From Thioalkalivibrio paradoxus (lineage in GTDB: Bacteria; Pseudomonadota; Gammaproteobacteria; Ectothiorhodospirales; Ectothiorhodospiraceae): a stretch of 64,000 nt of DNA. Made by a program: the position numbers and the translations under genes. Of this stretch, positions 18,958 to 31,926 are shown piece after piece (the first letter of the stretch is position 1; each line of letters starts with the position of its first letter). The DNA lies in contig JAABSC010000001.1 of assembly GCA_011390565.1 (NCBI GenBank), forward strand, positions 434,001-498,000, read 5' to 3'. Under the pieces are notes generated by a model. That model saw nothing but the letters and a program-made list of their open reading frames with translations. It was not told where the DNA came from and searched no databases.

Positions 18958-19494
18958 CTATTCGGAACCCTCGGGTGCCGGGCCGCCCCGGTGAAAGCGC
19001 GTGTGCCGACAATGCGGACAGGGCGGAATCCTGCCCGCCTTGGAAAGATGAAGGGTACCGCCACACTCCATGCAGGTGAGTTCGCCCGGTCCGGTGATTT
19101 CCCCCGTATGCCATTCACCCATCCGATACGCCCGCGCCGCAAATTCGGCCAGCTCGACCTTGGTCTGGTCCGCGACCGTGCTCAGGGCATTCAGCAGACC
19201 GGCCTCGATCATCGCGATGTCCATTCGCAGCCAATCGCGCCAATCCGTGGGGCCCTTGCCGAGAAAGCTTCCCAGGTCGTGCAGGTCCCGGCGCAGATAG
19301 TCCGTCACCGTATCGGCTTCCTCGGCCGTGATCTGTCCGTGAGCCAGAACTTCGCTTCGAGCCGATTCCAGCAGATCGTTCAGCACCACGCCGCTACGAT
19401 CGGGCAGCGCTTCCAGGTCTGTCGAGAGCTTCTGCAGCATGCGGTTGTAGGCCTGTTCCAGCCGGTCCTCTTCAGGGTTGCCGGTCTCGTTCAT
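18958..19494 (-). CDS. YbeL-like zinc-ribbon protein (DUF1451)
   Basis: This is a 178-aa cytoplasmic protein of unknown function. It is helical and acidic over residues about 1-130, with a C-terminal zinc ribbon made of two CxxC knuckles (LTCMECGG and PPCPHCRHTRF). The start at 19494 (MNETGNPEEDR) is preceded by a perfect AGGAGG; a longer in-frame opening to 19650 is spacer. E. coli keeps a homologue (ybeL) close to leuS, and here it is divergent from leuS too, so the neighbourhood supports the assignment. Confidence 0.88.
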   Translation of the reverse strand: MNETGNPEEDRLEQAYNRMLQKLSTDLEALPDRSGVVLNDLLESARSEVLAHGQITAEEADTVTDYLRRDLHDLGSFLGKGPTDWRDWLRMDIAMIEAGLLNALSTVADQTKVELAEFAARAYRMGEWHTGEITGPGELTCMECGGTLHLSKAGRIPPCPHCRHTRFHRGGPAPEGSE

Positions 19495-19532
19495 GTCCGT
19501 GCCTCCTCGGCGGTGTCCTTTTCTAAACTTAG

Positions 19533-22782
<3,250 letters not shown>

Positions 22783-22786
<4 letters not shown>

Positions 22787-23808
22787 CGATCGATCCCCGG
22801 CAGCTCGGGCCCGCTCTCGCCAGTGGGCTCCGGCCGGCGTACCTGATCCTTGCGGAGGAACCGCTCCAGGCGCTGGAAGCGGCGGATGCCGTGCGTACCC
22901 GAGCGCGCGACGAAGCCTTCACGGCACGCACGGTCCTGGACCTGTCCGCGAACGGTGACTGGAACAGTTTCGAGGCCGCGATCCGGGATCGTTCCCTGTT
23001 CGCGGAGCGTGGACTGATTGATCTGCGCCTGCCTTCGGGCAAGCCGGGAAAACAGGGTGCCGCGCACCTTCTGGGATATGCGCAGCATCCGCCACCCGAC
23101 CTGGTCCTGCTGTTGCAACTGCCGAAACCGACCAGCGAGATGCGCAAGGCTGCGTGGTTCAAGGCCCTGGAGCGGGTCGCCGTGGTCGTTCACGCCCGCC
23201 CCGTGCCACCGGTCCGTCTGGGCGCCTGGATCCGCGACCGCCTGTCGAGCTCGGGTATCACCATCCACGGGGATGCGCTGTCATTCCTGGCTTCCAGGGT
23301 TGAGGGCAATCTGCTCGCGGCACGTCAGGAAGTGGACAAGCTCGTGCTGCTCGGCGTCACGGAGGTCGATCTCGAGACCCTGCAGGGAGGGTTGGGCGAT
23401 GCTGCCCGGTTCGACCTCTTTGCGCTTCCGGCGACGGCGCTTTCCGGACAGACGCAGCGGGCGCTGCGGATGCTGCGGGGAATGCTGGCTGAAGGGCAAC
23501 CGGAACCGCTGATCCTGTGGGTTCTGAGCCGGGATATCCGGGCGCTCGCGCAGGGAGCCCAGCGCTGTGCCCGGGGAGAGCCGGCGGCGGCGGTGGCCAA
23601 GGCCTTCTGGGGTACCGACGCCGCCGCTTTGCGCCAGGCGCTGGACCGTGTCGGACCGGCGGCGGCTCGGGATCTTCTGGCTCGGGCCGCTGTCGTGGAC
23701 CGGGTGATCAAGGGACGTGAGTCGGGCAATGCTGGCAGGCAGTTGATAGACTTGGTGATTGCGTTGTCCGATCGGCCCGCAACGCCTACGGAGAAGAGAT
23801 CCGCATGA
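22783..23808 (+). CDS. holA: DNA polymerase III delta subunit
   Basis: HolA is the wrench subunit of the clamp loader that opens the beta sliding clamp. The 341-aa protein begins with [20 protein letters not shown] and ILAEEPL, matching the family N-terminus, with an AAA+-like delta domain and the C-terminal collar region (QLIDLVIAL). The start is unusual: a TTG at 22783 overlapping the lptE stop as TTGA. No better ATG or GTG is placed for this N-terminus, so translation is probably coupled to lptE. The stop overlaps the proA start. Confidence 0.9.
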
Positions 23809-25097
23809 ACGCCCCAAGCCCGCCTTTGACCGAGGAACCCCTGGATATCCCGGCATACACGCTGTCTCTGGGGAAGGCCGCGCGTGAGGCTTCGAGGGCG
23901 ATGGCGGAGGCCGACACCGGGCAAAAGGACCGGGCTCTCGACGCGATCGCGGAGGGGATCCTCAACCAGCAGACGGAATTGCTGGAAGCGAATGCCCGGG
24001 ATCTGGCGCAAGCGCGTGCGCGTGGGCTGGATGACGCGATGCTGGACCGTTTGACACTGACGGAGGCGCGTATTCAGGCCATGGCGGAAGGTTGCCGCCA
24101 GGTCGCGTCGCTGGCGGATCCCGTGGGGGTGATCACCGACCTGGCCTATCGCCCCAGTGGCATCCAGGTGGGACGCATGCGTGTGCCGCTCGGCGTGATC
24201 GGGATCATCTACGAGTCCCGCCCGAACGTGACCATCGATGCCGCGGCGCTGTGCCTGAAATCGGGCAATGCGGTGATTCTGCGTGGAGGTTCCGAGGCCG
24301 CGCATTCCAATCAGGCTCTCGCCGGAATCGTACAGGCGGGCCTGGTCGCCGCCGAACTGCCGCGGACCGCGGTGCAGATCATTGCCACCACGGATCGTGC
24401 GGCCGTGGGTGAACTGCTGCGCATGTCCCGTTACGTGGACGTGATCGTCCCGCGTGGCGGAAAGGGCTTGATCGAACGGGTCAGTCGAGAGTCCAGGGTG
24501 CCAGTGATCAAGCATCTCGATGGCGTCTGCCACGTCTACATCGACGCGCGCGCCGATGCGGACAAGGCTTTCGCCGTCGCACTCAATGCGAAAACCCAGC
24601 GTTACGGTACCTGCAACACCATGGAAACGCTGCTGATCCATCAGAGCCAGGCGCAGGAGCTGCTGCCGCGACTGAAAACCGCCTACGATCGTCACGGTGT
24701 CGAGCTCCGGGGCTGTGCGCAAACCCTGGCGGTGCTTCCGGATATCCGACGCGCCACCGACGCGGACTGGGCGGAGGAATATCTCGCGCCGGTGCTGGCG
24801 GTGCGGATCGTGGATTCGCTGGACCAGGCGATGGAACACATCAACACCTACGGTTCGCAGCATACGGACAGTATCGTCACCGAGGACTGGACTGCCGCGC
24901 GTCGTTTCCTGCGCGCGGTGGATTCCAGTTCGGTGATGGTGAACGCGTCCACCCGTTTCGCCGATGGTTTCGAGTACGGTCTCGGCGCGGAGATCGGCAT
25001 CAGCACCGACAAGATCCATGCGCGCGGTCCTGTCGGATTGGAGGGTTTGACTTCCCAGAAGTACATCGTGCTCGGTGATGGCCATGTTCGCGCCTGA
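23805..25097 (+). CDS. proA: Gamma-glutamyl phosphate reductase
   Basis: ProA reduces gamma-glutamyl phosphate with NADPH to glutamate semialdehyde, the second step of proline synthesis. The 430-aa protein has the aldehyde-dehydrogenase fold, with [18 protein letters not shown], the substrate-binding LRGGSEA loop, catalytic Cys270 in [11 protein letters not shown], and [18 protein letters not shown] near the C-terminus. ATG 23805 overlaps the holA stop (ATGA). proA between holA and nadD is a common gammaproteobacterial arrangement. Confidence 0.97.
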   Translation: MNAPSPPLTEEPLDIPAYTLSLGKAAREASRAMAEADTGQKDRALDAIAEGILNQQTELLEANARDLAQARARGLDDAMLDRLTLTEARIQAMAEGCRQVASLADPVGVITDLAYRPSGIQVGRMRVPLGVIGIIYESRPNVTIDAAALCLKSGNAVILRGGSEAAHSNQALAGIVQAGLVAAELPRTAVQIIATTDRAAVGELLRMSRYVDVIVPRGGKGLIERVSRESRVPVIKHLDGVCHVYIDARADADKAFAVALNAKTQRYGTCNTMETLLIHQSQAQELLPRLKTAYDRHGVELRGCAQTLAVLPDIRRATDADWAEEYLAPVLAVRIVDSLDQAMEHINTYGSQHTDSIVTEDWTAARRFLRAVDSSSVMVNASTRFADGFEYGLGAEIGISTDKIHARGPVGLEGLTSQKYIVLGDGHVRA

Positions 25098-25177
25098 GTG
25101 GCCGCACCCATGACCCGCAGGGTTGAACCGGCGGGTTTGCGTGCGGAGAGCGGCCGTTCCCGGAGCCCTCTGTCCTC

Positions 25178-25858
25178 GTGATCGGGATCCTCGGTGGGAC
25201 GTTTGATCCCATACACCATGGCCACCTCCGTCCCGCACTCGAGATTCATGAACGCCTGGGTCTCGATGAACTCCGACTGGTGCCGGCCCATGTGCCGCCG
25301 CATCGCCCGCTGCCCGGGACCACCGCGGAGCATCGCCTGGCCATGGCCGAGCGCGCTATCGGAGGCCTGCCCGGTTTCCGGGTCGACCGTCGGGAGCTGG
25401 ATCGGAGTGGTCCTTCCTACAGCGTCGATACGCTCGTGCAGCTGCGCGCCGAGGTGGGCCCGGCGCGTCCGTTGCTGATGCTGGTGGGGCTGGATGCTTT
25501 CGCCGGACTGCACACCTGGCACCGCTGGCGTGAGATTCCGCGACTGGCTCACGTAGTGGTGGTTGGCCGGCCGGGCGGCGAGTCTCCGGCCCCTGGCACC
25601 GGATACCTGGAGGCAGCCGACGTCGTGGACGCGTCGGAACGACTCCGTGAGCTTCCGTGTGGGCACGTCCTCTTCGAGGCCGTGACCTTGCTCGATATTT
25701 CCGCCACCGCGATACGGGCCCTGCTGCGCGCCGGACGCAGTCCGAGGTTCCTGTTGCCCGATCCGGTTCTGGACTACATCCTTGAGAACGATCTTTATCG
25801 CAACGACCGGGAGGAGACCCAGTTGATCGAAACCGAAGAGAGCCGCCATGCAAAGTGA
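25178..25858 (+). CDS. nadD: Nicotinate-nucleotide adenylyltransferase
   Basis: NadD adenylylates nicotinate mononucleotide to deamido-NAD in NAD synthesis. Start is a GTG at 25178 giving [17 protein letters not shown], where [11 protein letters not shown] is the HxGH nucleotidyltransferase motif. The C-terminal [11 protein letters not shown] is the usual ISSTxIR motif. The 226-aa length fits. The last codons overlap rsfS. nadE lies 7 kb away in the same window. Confidence 0.96.
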   Translation: MIGILGGTFDPIHHGHLRPALEIHERLGLDELRLVPAHVPPHRPLPGTTAEHRLAMAERAIGGLPGFRVDRRELDRSGPSYSVDTLVQLRAEVGPARPLLMLVGLDAFAGLHTWHRWREIPRLAHVVVVGRPGGESPAPGTGYLEAADVVDASERLRELPCGHVLFEAVTLLDISATAIRALLRAGRSPRFLLPDPVLDYILENDLYRNDREETQLIETEESRHAK

Positions 25859-26243
25859 ACAACTCGTGGACCTGGTGACGGAAGCCCTCGAGGACATGAA
25901 GGGGCAGCAGATCCGTGTGCTCGACGTGCGCGGGAAGACCCCGCTGACTGATTTCATGATCATTGCCAGCGGTACGTCCAACCGCCACGTGAAATCGCTC
26001 GCGGACTCCGTCGCCGTGAAAGCGAAGGCGAAAGGGGTTCAGCCGCTGGGCATGGAAGGTGAGGACGGCCAGGAGTGGGTGCTGGTGGACCTGAACGATG
26101 TCATCGTCCACGTCATGCTGCCCAAGGTCCGGGATTTCTATAACCTGGAGAAGCTCTGGCTGGTCGAGGATTCCGGGGAAGCGACCGCACCGGTCGAGGA
26201 CTCCATGCCCGGGCCCGGGTTGGTCCGGCGCATGCGCCGCTGA
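25848..26243 (+). CDS. rsfS: RsfS, ribosomal silencing factor
   Basis: RsfS binds ribosomal protein uL14 and blocks subunit joining in stationary phase or starvation. The 131-aa protein has the family core: [18 protein letters not shown], the [10 protein letters not shown] helix, and [17 protein letters not shown] with FYNLEKLW. It starts inside the end of nadD and is followed 9 bp later by rlmH, the standard nadD-rsfS-rlmH order. The last 20 residues are a Pro/Gly-rich tail. Confidence 0.95.
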   Translation: MQSEQLVDLVTEALEDMKGQQIRVLDVRGKTPLTDFMIIASGTSNRHVKSLADSVAVKAKAKGVQPLGMEGEDGQEWVLVDLNDVIVHVMLPKVRDFYNLEKLWLVEDSGEATAPVEDSMPGPGLVRRMRR

Positions 26244-26252
26244 GCACGGGCC

Positions 26253-26723
26253 ATGCGGCTGCACCTGGTCGCCATCGGGCAACGCATGCCCGACTGGGTC
26301 ACGGCGGGCTTCGAGGACTATGCCGCGAGAATGCCCCGGGATGCACGCCTGCACCTCAATGCCCTGAACATTCCGGCCCGTTCCCGCGCAATGGATGCCG
26401 GGACCCTGCGCCGTCACGAAGCCGCGGCCCTGTTGTCGGCCATTCCGCAGCAGGCGCTTGTCGTGGCTCTCGACGAACGCGGGCAGGTCGTCGATACGGC
26501 AGCGCTGGCCTCGAGGTTTGCCGGCTGGCAGCAGTCGGGCCGCGACGTCGCGTTCCTGGTGGGAGGTGCCAACGGCCTGGAAGCAGCTGTTCGGGAGCGT
26601 GCTGACTGGATCTGGTCCCTGTCACCGCTGACGTTTCCGCACATGCTGGTGCGCGTGCTCGTGGCCGAGCAGCTCTACCGGGCCTGGTCGCTGCTGAATC
26701 ATCACCCCTATCATCGCGCATGA
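26253..26723 (+). CDS. rlmH: RlmH, 23S rRNA (pseudouridine1915-N3)-methyltransferase
   Basis: RlmH is a SPOUT methyltransferase acting on pseudouridine 1915 of helix 69 in assembled 70S ribosomes. The 156-aa protein is full length (E. coli 155). It has MRLHLVAIGQRMPDWV at the start, the SAM-binding knot with FLVGGANGLE, and the C-terminal LSPLTFPHMLVRVLVAEQLYRAW and HHPYHR. The stop overlaps the start of maf. Confidence 0.97.
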   Translation: MRLHLVAIGQRMPDWVTAGFEDYAARMPRDARLHLNALNIPARSRAMDAGTLRRHEAAALLSAIPQQALVVALDERGQVVDTAALASRFAGWQQSGRDVAFLVGGANGLEAAVRERADWIWSLSPLTFPHMLVRVLVAEQLYRAWSLLNHHPYHRA

Positions 26724-27343
26724 GCCTCCCGCTTCTGCTGGCCTCCGCCTCGCCACGGAGGTACGAACTCCTCGGGCAGCTGGGGATCGCGTTCGCGGTG
26801 CTGCCCGCCGAGATCGACGAAACGCCGCGACCGAAAGAGGAACCGGAACAGCTCGTGGTGCGCCTGGCCTGTGCCAAGGCGGAGGCGGCCCGCGCGTGCG
26901 CTGTGCCGGGACAATGGGTGCTCGGGGCCGATACGGTGGTCGCCCTGGACGGCGATATCCTGGGGAAGCCAGCCGATCCGGAATGCGCGAGGGCGATGCT
27001 GGCACGTCTCTCCGGCCGGTCGCACAGCGTCTACAGCGGGATCGCACTCGCGCGCACAGGCTTCGACACGCGTTCGTGCTGGGTCAAGAGCCGCGTCCGG
27101 ATGGCCCCCATCGACCCCGCGGAATTGGATGCCTACGTGGCGACGGGTGAGCCGTTGGGCAAGGCGGGCGCCTACGCGATACAGGGTCGAGCGGCCGCGT
27201 TCGTGCGTTGTCTCACGGGTTCCTACAGCAACGTCGTCGGATTGCCGCTGTTCGAGCTCAATGCATTGCTGCGGGAGGTTCCTGATCGGCCTCCCGGTGT
27301 GGCACCCACACCGGGAGGGGTCAATCCAGGCCCAGCTTCTTGA
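26720..27343 (+). CDS. maf: Maf/YhdE-type nucleoside triphosphate pyrophosphatase
   Basis: Maf proteins hydrolyse non-canonical or pyrimidine NTPs (dTTP/UTP in the YhdE subgroup) to monophosphates. The 207-aa protein has LLASASPRRYELL (the SPRR loop favours the YhdE subgroup), the GADTVV motif and KAGAYAIQG. ATG 26720 overlaps the rlmH stop. The Pro/Gly-rich last residues are encoded by a perfect hairpin (27290-27318), and the stop overlaps the 3' end of convergent pilR by 23 bp. Confidence 0.93.
   Translation: MSLPLLLASASPRRYELLGQLGIAFAVLPAEIDETPRPKEEPEQLVVRLACAKAEAARACAVPGQWVLGADTVVALDGDILGKPADPECARAMLARLSGRSHSVYSGIALARTGFDTRSCWVKSRVRMAPIDPAELDAYVATGEPLGKAGAYAIQGRAAAFVRCLTGSYSNVVGLPLFELNALLREVPDRPPGVAPTPGGVNPGPAS
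27290..27318. terminator. Perfect 13-bp inverted repeat between convergent maf and pilR
   Basis: CCTCCCGGTGTGG, a 3-nt spacer (cac), then CCACACCGGGAGG: a perfect GC-rich stem inside the last codons of maf and just past the pilR stop. No T-tract follows on either strand, so if it stops transcription it is not a classical intrinsic terminator. It may protect 3' ends or help termination in both directions. Confidence 0.5.
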
Positions 27344-28694
27344 GCCGGTAACGCATCTGACGAAAGCTCAACCCCAGGATCCGAGCGGCTGCCGTGCGGT
27401 TGCCCGACGTCTGGGCCAGGGCTGCTTCCAGCGCCCTGCGTTCCTCGTCCGCCAGATGGTGATCGAGCCCCGTATCCATGTCCAGCGGCGACGCCGTGTG
27501 CGTTTCATCCGACTGGACCTCGGCCGGATGGCGCGGAAATTCCAGCGTGTCGGCCTGGATCATCGAGCCCTCGACCATCACTGCGGCGCGTTCGAGGATA
27601 TTCTCGAGCTCACGGACATTGCCCGGGAACCGGTAGCACTGGAGTCGTTCCAGCGCGGCGTCGGACAGTTCGAGTCTCTCCAGTCCCCATTGCCGGGCGA
27701 TGCGGCCCAGCATCTGTCGCGCAATCTCCGCGATATCCTCGCAACGTTCGCGCAACGGAGGCACGAAGACCTCGACGACATTGAGCCGGTAGTACAGATC
27801 CTGGCGGAACCGGCCCTCCGCCACTTCTTCGGCGAGGCCGCGGTGGGTCGCCGAGAGGATACGCACATCGACGGTTTCCTCGGTCGGCGCGCCGATCGGT
27901 CGAATGGTTCTCTCCTGTACCGCGCGCAGCAGCTTTACCTGAAGCGGTTGGGGCAGTTCGGCCACTTCGTCGAGGAACAGCGTTCCTCCGTGGGCTTCGC
28001 GAAACAGGCCCTGACGGTCCTGCACCGCGCCGGTGAAGGCTCCGCGACGGTGCCCGAAGAACTCGCTCTCCATGAGTTCGGCGGGTATTGCGCCGCAGTT
28101 CACCGGAACGAAAGCCCCGTTCGACCGGGGTCCCAGACGGTGGATCTCACGCGCCACCAGCTCCTTGCCAGAACCGGACTCTCCCAGGATCATCACGGGT
28201 GCCTGGCTCCGGGCGACGCGGCCGACCGTGGCTCGCAGCCGGGCCATGGTGTCGGAGTGTCCCAGAAGCGGGCTATCGTTGGCCCCGGCGAGACGCATGT
28301 CGGCGTTTTTCGTGCTGCTGCTGGCCTTTTCGAGCCGCAACGCGCTGTCGATCAGACGCCGCAGCAGGCTGAGGTCAACCGGCTTGGTAACGAAATCGAA
28401 GGCGCCGAGCTTCAACGCCTGAACCGCGGTATCGACGCTGCCGTAGGCGGTGATGACGGCCACGGGCAGGTCCGGGCACGTGGCCTGTATGTGCTCGACG
28501 AGTTCAAGGCCATCCCCATCCGGCATGCGCATGTCGGTCAGGCACAGGTCGAAATGGTGCTCACGAAGCAGTTTCTTGGCAGCGGCCAGGCGTGTGGCCG
28601 TCATCGCCGCGATCCCCATGCGTTGCAGCGTGATCTCCAGGAGTTCGCAGAGATCGGCTTCGTCATCGACGACCAGCACGTGCTTGATCGGCAT
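27321..28694 (-). CDS. pilR: PilR-type sigma-54-dependent response regulator
   Basis: This NtrC-family activator of 457 aa has a receiver domain (about 1-120) with phosphoacceptor Asp54 (CLTDMRMPDG). A sigma-54 AAA+ domain (about 140-380) carries Walker A GESGSGKE and the sigma-54-contacting GAFTGA loop (RRGAFTGAVQD). A Fis-type helix-turn-helix follows (SGNRTAAARILGLSFRQMRYR). The receiver closely resembles P. aeruginosa PilR (LCLTDMRMPDG, ITAYGSVDTAVQALKLGAFDF). PilR activates type IV pilin transcription; no pilin gene is in the window. It lies 92 bp downstream of its kinase gene. Confidence 0.92.
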   Translation of the reverse strand: MPIKHVLVVDDEADLCELLEITLQRMGIAAMTATRLAAAKKLLREHHFDLCLTDMRMPDGDGLELVEHIQATCPDLPVAVITAYGSVDTAVQALKLGAFDFVTKPVDLSLLRRLIDSALRLEKASSSTKNADMRLAGANDSPLLGHSDTMARLRATVGRVARSQAPVMILGESGSGKELVAREIHRLGPRSNGAFVPVNCGAIPAELMESEFFGHRRGAFTGAVQDRQGLFREAHGGTLFLDEVAELPQPLQVKLLRAVQERTIRPIGAPTEETVDVRILSATHRGLAEEVAEGRFRQDLYYRLNVVEVFVPPLRERCEDIAEIARQMLGRIARQWGLERLELSDAALERLQCYRFPGNVRELENILERAAVMVEGSMIQADTLEFPRHPAEVQSDETHTASPLDMDTGLDHHLADEERRALEAALAQTSGNRTAAARILGLSFRQMRYRLKKLGLD

Positions 28695-28786
28695 CGGGCG
28701 TCCTCAGGTGTTCGGTGTGTCTCGACATCCGTGGGCGGGGATGGCTTGCGATGGTTCGGAGAATGTTGCGATTTCTCGCACGCATC

Positions 28787-30406
28787 TCAGGTATCCGCCT
28801 GGCGAGCCCCCCGGCCGTCGGCCTGTTTTTCGTTCAAGGCAAAGGATACGCGGAAACAGCCACCGCTCGGCTGAGGCAGGTACTCAAGCGTCGCGCCATT
28901 GTTCTCGCACAGCAGTCTGGAGATGTAAAGCCCGAGGCCCGTTCCACCGGGAGCGTTGGAGGAGAAGGGTTCGAACAGTGATTCCTGTTGTTCCTGCGGG
29001 ATGCCGGGACCGGTGTCGATCACGTCCAGCGTGACCAGATTCCGCGACGGGTCCGCGCGTCCCGAAAGCACGATGGGCTGGCTGTCGATCGCCGCGTGAC
29101 CTGCATGTTGCAGCGCGTTGCTGCACAGATTCCAGAGGACCTGATTGAACTGGGTCGGGTCAAACAGCACGGCCAGATTGGCCGTCTGGATGTCGATGCT
29201 CAATGCGCCGTGCGCGATCTGCCGGGTTCGGTAGAGGTCCTCGGCGAAGGCCGCGAGTTTCTCGCGAAGACGGATCCGCTCCCGTTTCACCGGCTGATCG
29301 CGCGACAGCGTCAGGATGCCGCGAATCAGTTCGTCCATTCGTTGACTCTGACTCTGGATGATGTCGAGGAGGCGGCGGTCGCTACCCTCGATATCGGGTG
29401 ATTCCGCGAGCAGTTGGGCGCTGTGACTGATGGCGCTCAGGGGGTTGCGGATCTCGTGCGCGATGCTCGCCGTAAGACGTCCAAGCGCCTGCAGCTTGCT
29501 GGCATGGCCGCGGCGCTTGATCTCCGCGGTTTCCTCCAGCATGAGCAGTGTACCCTGCTGCCCGGCAAAGCCGATGGGGGCCAGACGGGCCTCGAGTTCA
29601 CGGTGCCGGGCGTCACCGGGAACACGGATGGTCGTGGTGGCGGCGGGCCCGTGCAGCCACTCCGCGAGGGTCTGTTTCAGCTGCGGCGGAAGATCCCGGA
29701 AGGCTCCACCCGTGTCCCAGCCCAGCATGCGTTGCGCGGCCTTGTTCACGTTCTGGATTCGTCCGGAACGGTCGACCGCGACCACTCCGGTATCCATGCT
29801 GGCGATGATTTGCTCGTTGAGTTCCGCGAGCTTGGCCAGATCCTCCTCCTGCACGGCCAGTCGCGCCTCGCTGGCCCCCACGCGCAGCGCGAGCCGCCAC
29901 GAGAGGATGACCGCCACGAACAGAATGGCGCCCAGGATGCCGGTCTGTGTCGGTTGCGGATCGAATGGCCACGGCAAACTCGGGCCGACGAAGATCTCTG
30001 TCACCAGCAGCATCAGGGCCGCAACCGCGGCAAGAAAGAGGCCGGTGCGCCCGTTCACGATGGTCGCGTTGGCCGCCAACATCGGGATCAGCAGCAAACC
30101 GAGGCCAGACTCGACACCGCCGGCGGTCAGCAACATGAGCCCGATTGCGAGGATGTCGCCCAGCGCTCCCAGTATGGCCTGGTACTTCAGGTGGGTCGGG
30201 GTGGCCGCGGCACCGGCGGTCAACAGGCTCAACAGCAACGCGAAAACCAGGTAGCCAACCGAGGTGAACTGGGCACTGGTCAGGGCTTCGGGTGCGAAAA
30301 ACGCGTCGCCCGGAGCGATCGTGCTCAGCCACAGCAGAAAAAGCGCAACCAGGAGGCGAAACAGGCCCATCTGCCGCAGCGAACGCGCGTTCTCCGAGCG
30401 CGCCAT
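28787..30406 (-). CDS. pilS: PilS-type sensor histidine kinase
   Basis: This 539-aa inner-membrane kinase has six predicted TM segments in the first 175 residues, the distinctive PilS topology. A PAS domain (about 190-300) is followed by a HisKA domain with phosphorylated His317 (SIAHEIRNPLSA) and a HATPase domain with N-box (NQVLWNLCSNALQHA), DTGPGIP and GGTGLGL boxes. In Pseudomonas PilS senses membrane pilin and controls PilR. The gene precedes pilR on the minus strand, and a small membrane-protein gene lies immediately upstream. Confidence 0.93.
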   Translation of the reverse strand: MARSENARSLRQMGLFRLLVALFLLWLSTIAPGDAFFAPEALTSAQFTSVGYLVFALLLSLLTAGAAATPTHLKYQAILGALGDILAIGLMLLTAGGVESGLGLLLIPMLAANATIVNGRTGLFLAAVAALMLLVTEIFVGPSLPWPFDPQPTQTGILGAILFVAVILSWRLALRVGASEARLAVQEEDLAKLAELNEQIIASMDTGVVAVDRSGRIQNVNKAAQRMLGWDTGGAFRDLPPQLKQTLAEWLHGPAATTTIRVPGDARHRELEARLAPIGFAGQQGTLLMLEETAEIKRRGHASKLQALGRLTASIAHEIRNPLSAISHSAQLLAESPDIEGSDRRLLDIIQSQSQRMDELIRGILTLSRDQPVKRERIRLREKLAAFAEDLYRTRQIAHGALSIDIQTANLAVLFDPTQFNQVLWNLCSNALQHAGHAAIDSQPIVLSGRADPSRNLVTLDVIDTGPGIPQEQQESLFEPFSSNAPGGTGLGLYISRLLCENNGATLEYLPQPSGGCFRVSFALNEKQADGRGARQADT

Positions 30407-30415
30407 CAGGATTCT

Positions 30416-30667
30416 TCAGCCGTCCTGATGGTTACGGGCATCTTCGAGCGCGTGCTCTCGGGAACAATACATGCGGTTGCCCGAGCGATGGGCCTCGAAC
30501 TGCGGGACGTGCATGCCGCAATGCGCGCAGCGCACCACCGTTCCCTGCTCCTTCAGCCGCTCCGGCAGCGGGGCTTTCCTGCGTGAGTTGCTCAGCAAAA
30601 GCGTCCGGACGATCAGAAAGACCCCGACGATTGCGGCAATGAGAAGAAGCAGTCGCATATCCCGCAT
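30416..30667 (-). CDS. Small membrane-anchored protein with CxxC motif (PP0621-like)
   Basis: An 83-aa protein with one N-terminal TM (about 5-25, LLLLIAAIVGVFLIVRTLLL), a basic linker, and a soluble part with CAHCGMHVPQFEAHRSG and YCSREH. The four residues Cys, Cys, His and Cys suggest a small zinc site. It resembles the PP0621-family proteins encoded next to pilSR-like genes. Function is unknown. Start could be the ATG at 30667 or the one at 30658. It ends 9 bp before the pilS start, so the two are likely co-transcribed. Confidence 0.82.
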   Translation of the reverse strand: MRDMRLLLLIAAIVGVFLIVRTLLLSNSRRKAPLPERLKEQGTVVRCAHCGMHVPQFEAHRSGNRMYCSREHALEDARNHQDG

Positions 30668-30765
30668 TCTAGCATCAGCAAAGTCGTTGCCACCCAGGCC
30701 GCTACCTGCGCTCCGAGGTTTCAGGCAGTTGTCGCCTCGTTGGCGGCTCAGTATGCTCAGCGCAC

Positions 30766-31926
30766 ATGAACCTTCATGAATTTCAGGCCAAGGCCCTGTT
30801 CCGCTCTTCCGGGATCCCCGTACCCGAGGGCGAACTGATCACGGACCGTTCGGATGTCCCCCCGGCATGGAGCCGTTTGCGGTGCCAGACGGCCTGGGTC
30901 AAGGCACAGGTGCACAGCGGCGGCAGGGGCAAGGCCGGTGGGGTTCTGCGGGCATCGGGAGAGGGCGAGGCCGAGGCTGCGGTTGCCCGATTGCTCGGAT
31001 CCCGCCTGGTCACGGGGCAGAGCGGTCCGGAAGGGCTGCCGGTCGATCAGGTCCTGCTGGAGCCCTCGGCCGAGATCGCACGGGAGTTCTATTTCGGCAT
31101 GCTCGTGGACCGGGCCCGGGCGTCGGTGGTGATGATCGTTTCTGCGGAAGGCGGGACGGATATCGAAACGCTGGCCCGGGAACGGCCCGATGCCGTCACG
31201 ACCGTGCCGATCCATCCGGTGACGGGCGTGATGCCGTTCCACGGACGTCGCGTTGCCCAGATTCTGGGACTGCACGGCGCACTCGCCCGATCGGCCGGGG
31301 CACTGGTGGTCAATGCGTTTCGCCTGTTCCAGGAGTCCGACGCCCAGTTGCTGGAGATCAATCCCCTGGTGCTGACGGCCGACGACCAGCTGCTCGCACT
31401 GGACGGCAAACTGGTCATCGATGATTCCGCAGCGTTCCGGCAAAAGGAGATTTTTGGCTTGCGCGACGCTCGCCAGCGTCACGAGGCCGAGGAGCGGGCG
31501 CACGAACACGACCTGAACTACATACGGCTGGATGGCAGCATTGGCTGCATGGTCAACGGCGCGGGATTGGCCATGGCGACCATGGACCTGATCCAGCATC
31601 ACGGCGGGCAGCCCGCCAATTTTCTCGATGTTGGTGGCGGCACGACCGTCGCACGGGTGTCCGCGGCCTTCAAGCTGATCCTCTCCGACACTGCGGTCCG
31701 GGCGGTGCTGGTCAATATCTTCGGTGGGATCGTTCGCTGTGACCTGATCGCCGAGGGCATCATCGCCGCCATCCGCGAGGTTCAGGTGAACGTCCCCGTG
31801 ATCGTCCGGTTGGAGGGCACCAATGCCGAGGCAGGCCGCGCGGCGCTGGCCGCCAGCGGTCTCGACATCCTGGCCGCCGCCGATCTTGATCAGGCCGCGC
31901 GGGCGGCGGTGGAGGCGGCCGGATGA
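30766..31926 (+). CDS. sucC: Succinyl-CoA ligase, beta subunit
   Basis: SucC is the nucleotide-binding subunit of the TCA-cycle succinyl-CoA synthetase. The 386-aa protein (E. coli 388) has an ATP-grasp domain starting [39 protein letters not shown], the Mg-binding LLEINPLV, and the C-terminal CoA-ligase region with [13 protein letters not shown] and [10 protein letters not shown]. It overlaps sucD by 4 bp. A malate-CoA ligase role is possible in some autotrophs, but nothing here favours it. Confidence 0.96.
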   Translation: MNLHEFQAKALFRSSGIPVPEGELITDRSDVPPAWSRLRCQTAWVKAQVHSGGRGKAGGVLRASGEGEAEAAVARLLGSRLVTGQSGPEGLPVDQVLLEPSAEIAREFYFGMLVDRARASVVMIVSAEGGTDIETLARERPDAVTTVPIHPVTGVMPFHGRRVAQILGLHGALARSAGALVVNAFRLFQESDAQLLEINPLVLTADDQLLALDGKLVIDDSAAFRQKEIFGLRDARQRHEAEERAHEHDLNYIRLDGSIGCMVNGAGLAMATMDLIQHHGGQPANFLDVGGGTTVARVSAAFKLILSDTAVRAVLVNIFGGIVRCDLIAEGIIAAIREVQVNVPVIVRLEGTNAEAGRAALAASGLDILAAADLDQAARAAVEAAG

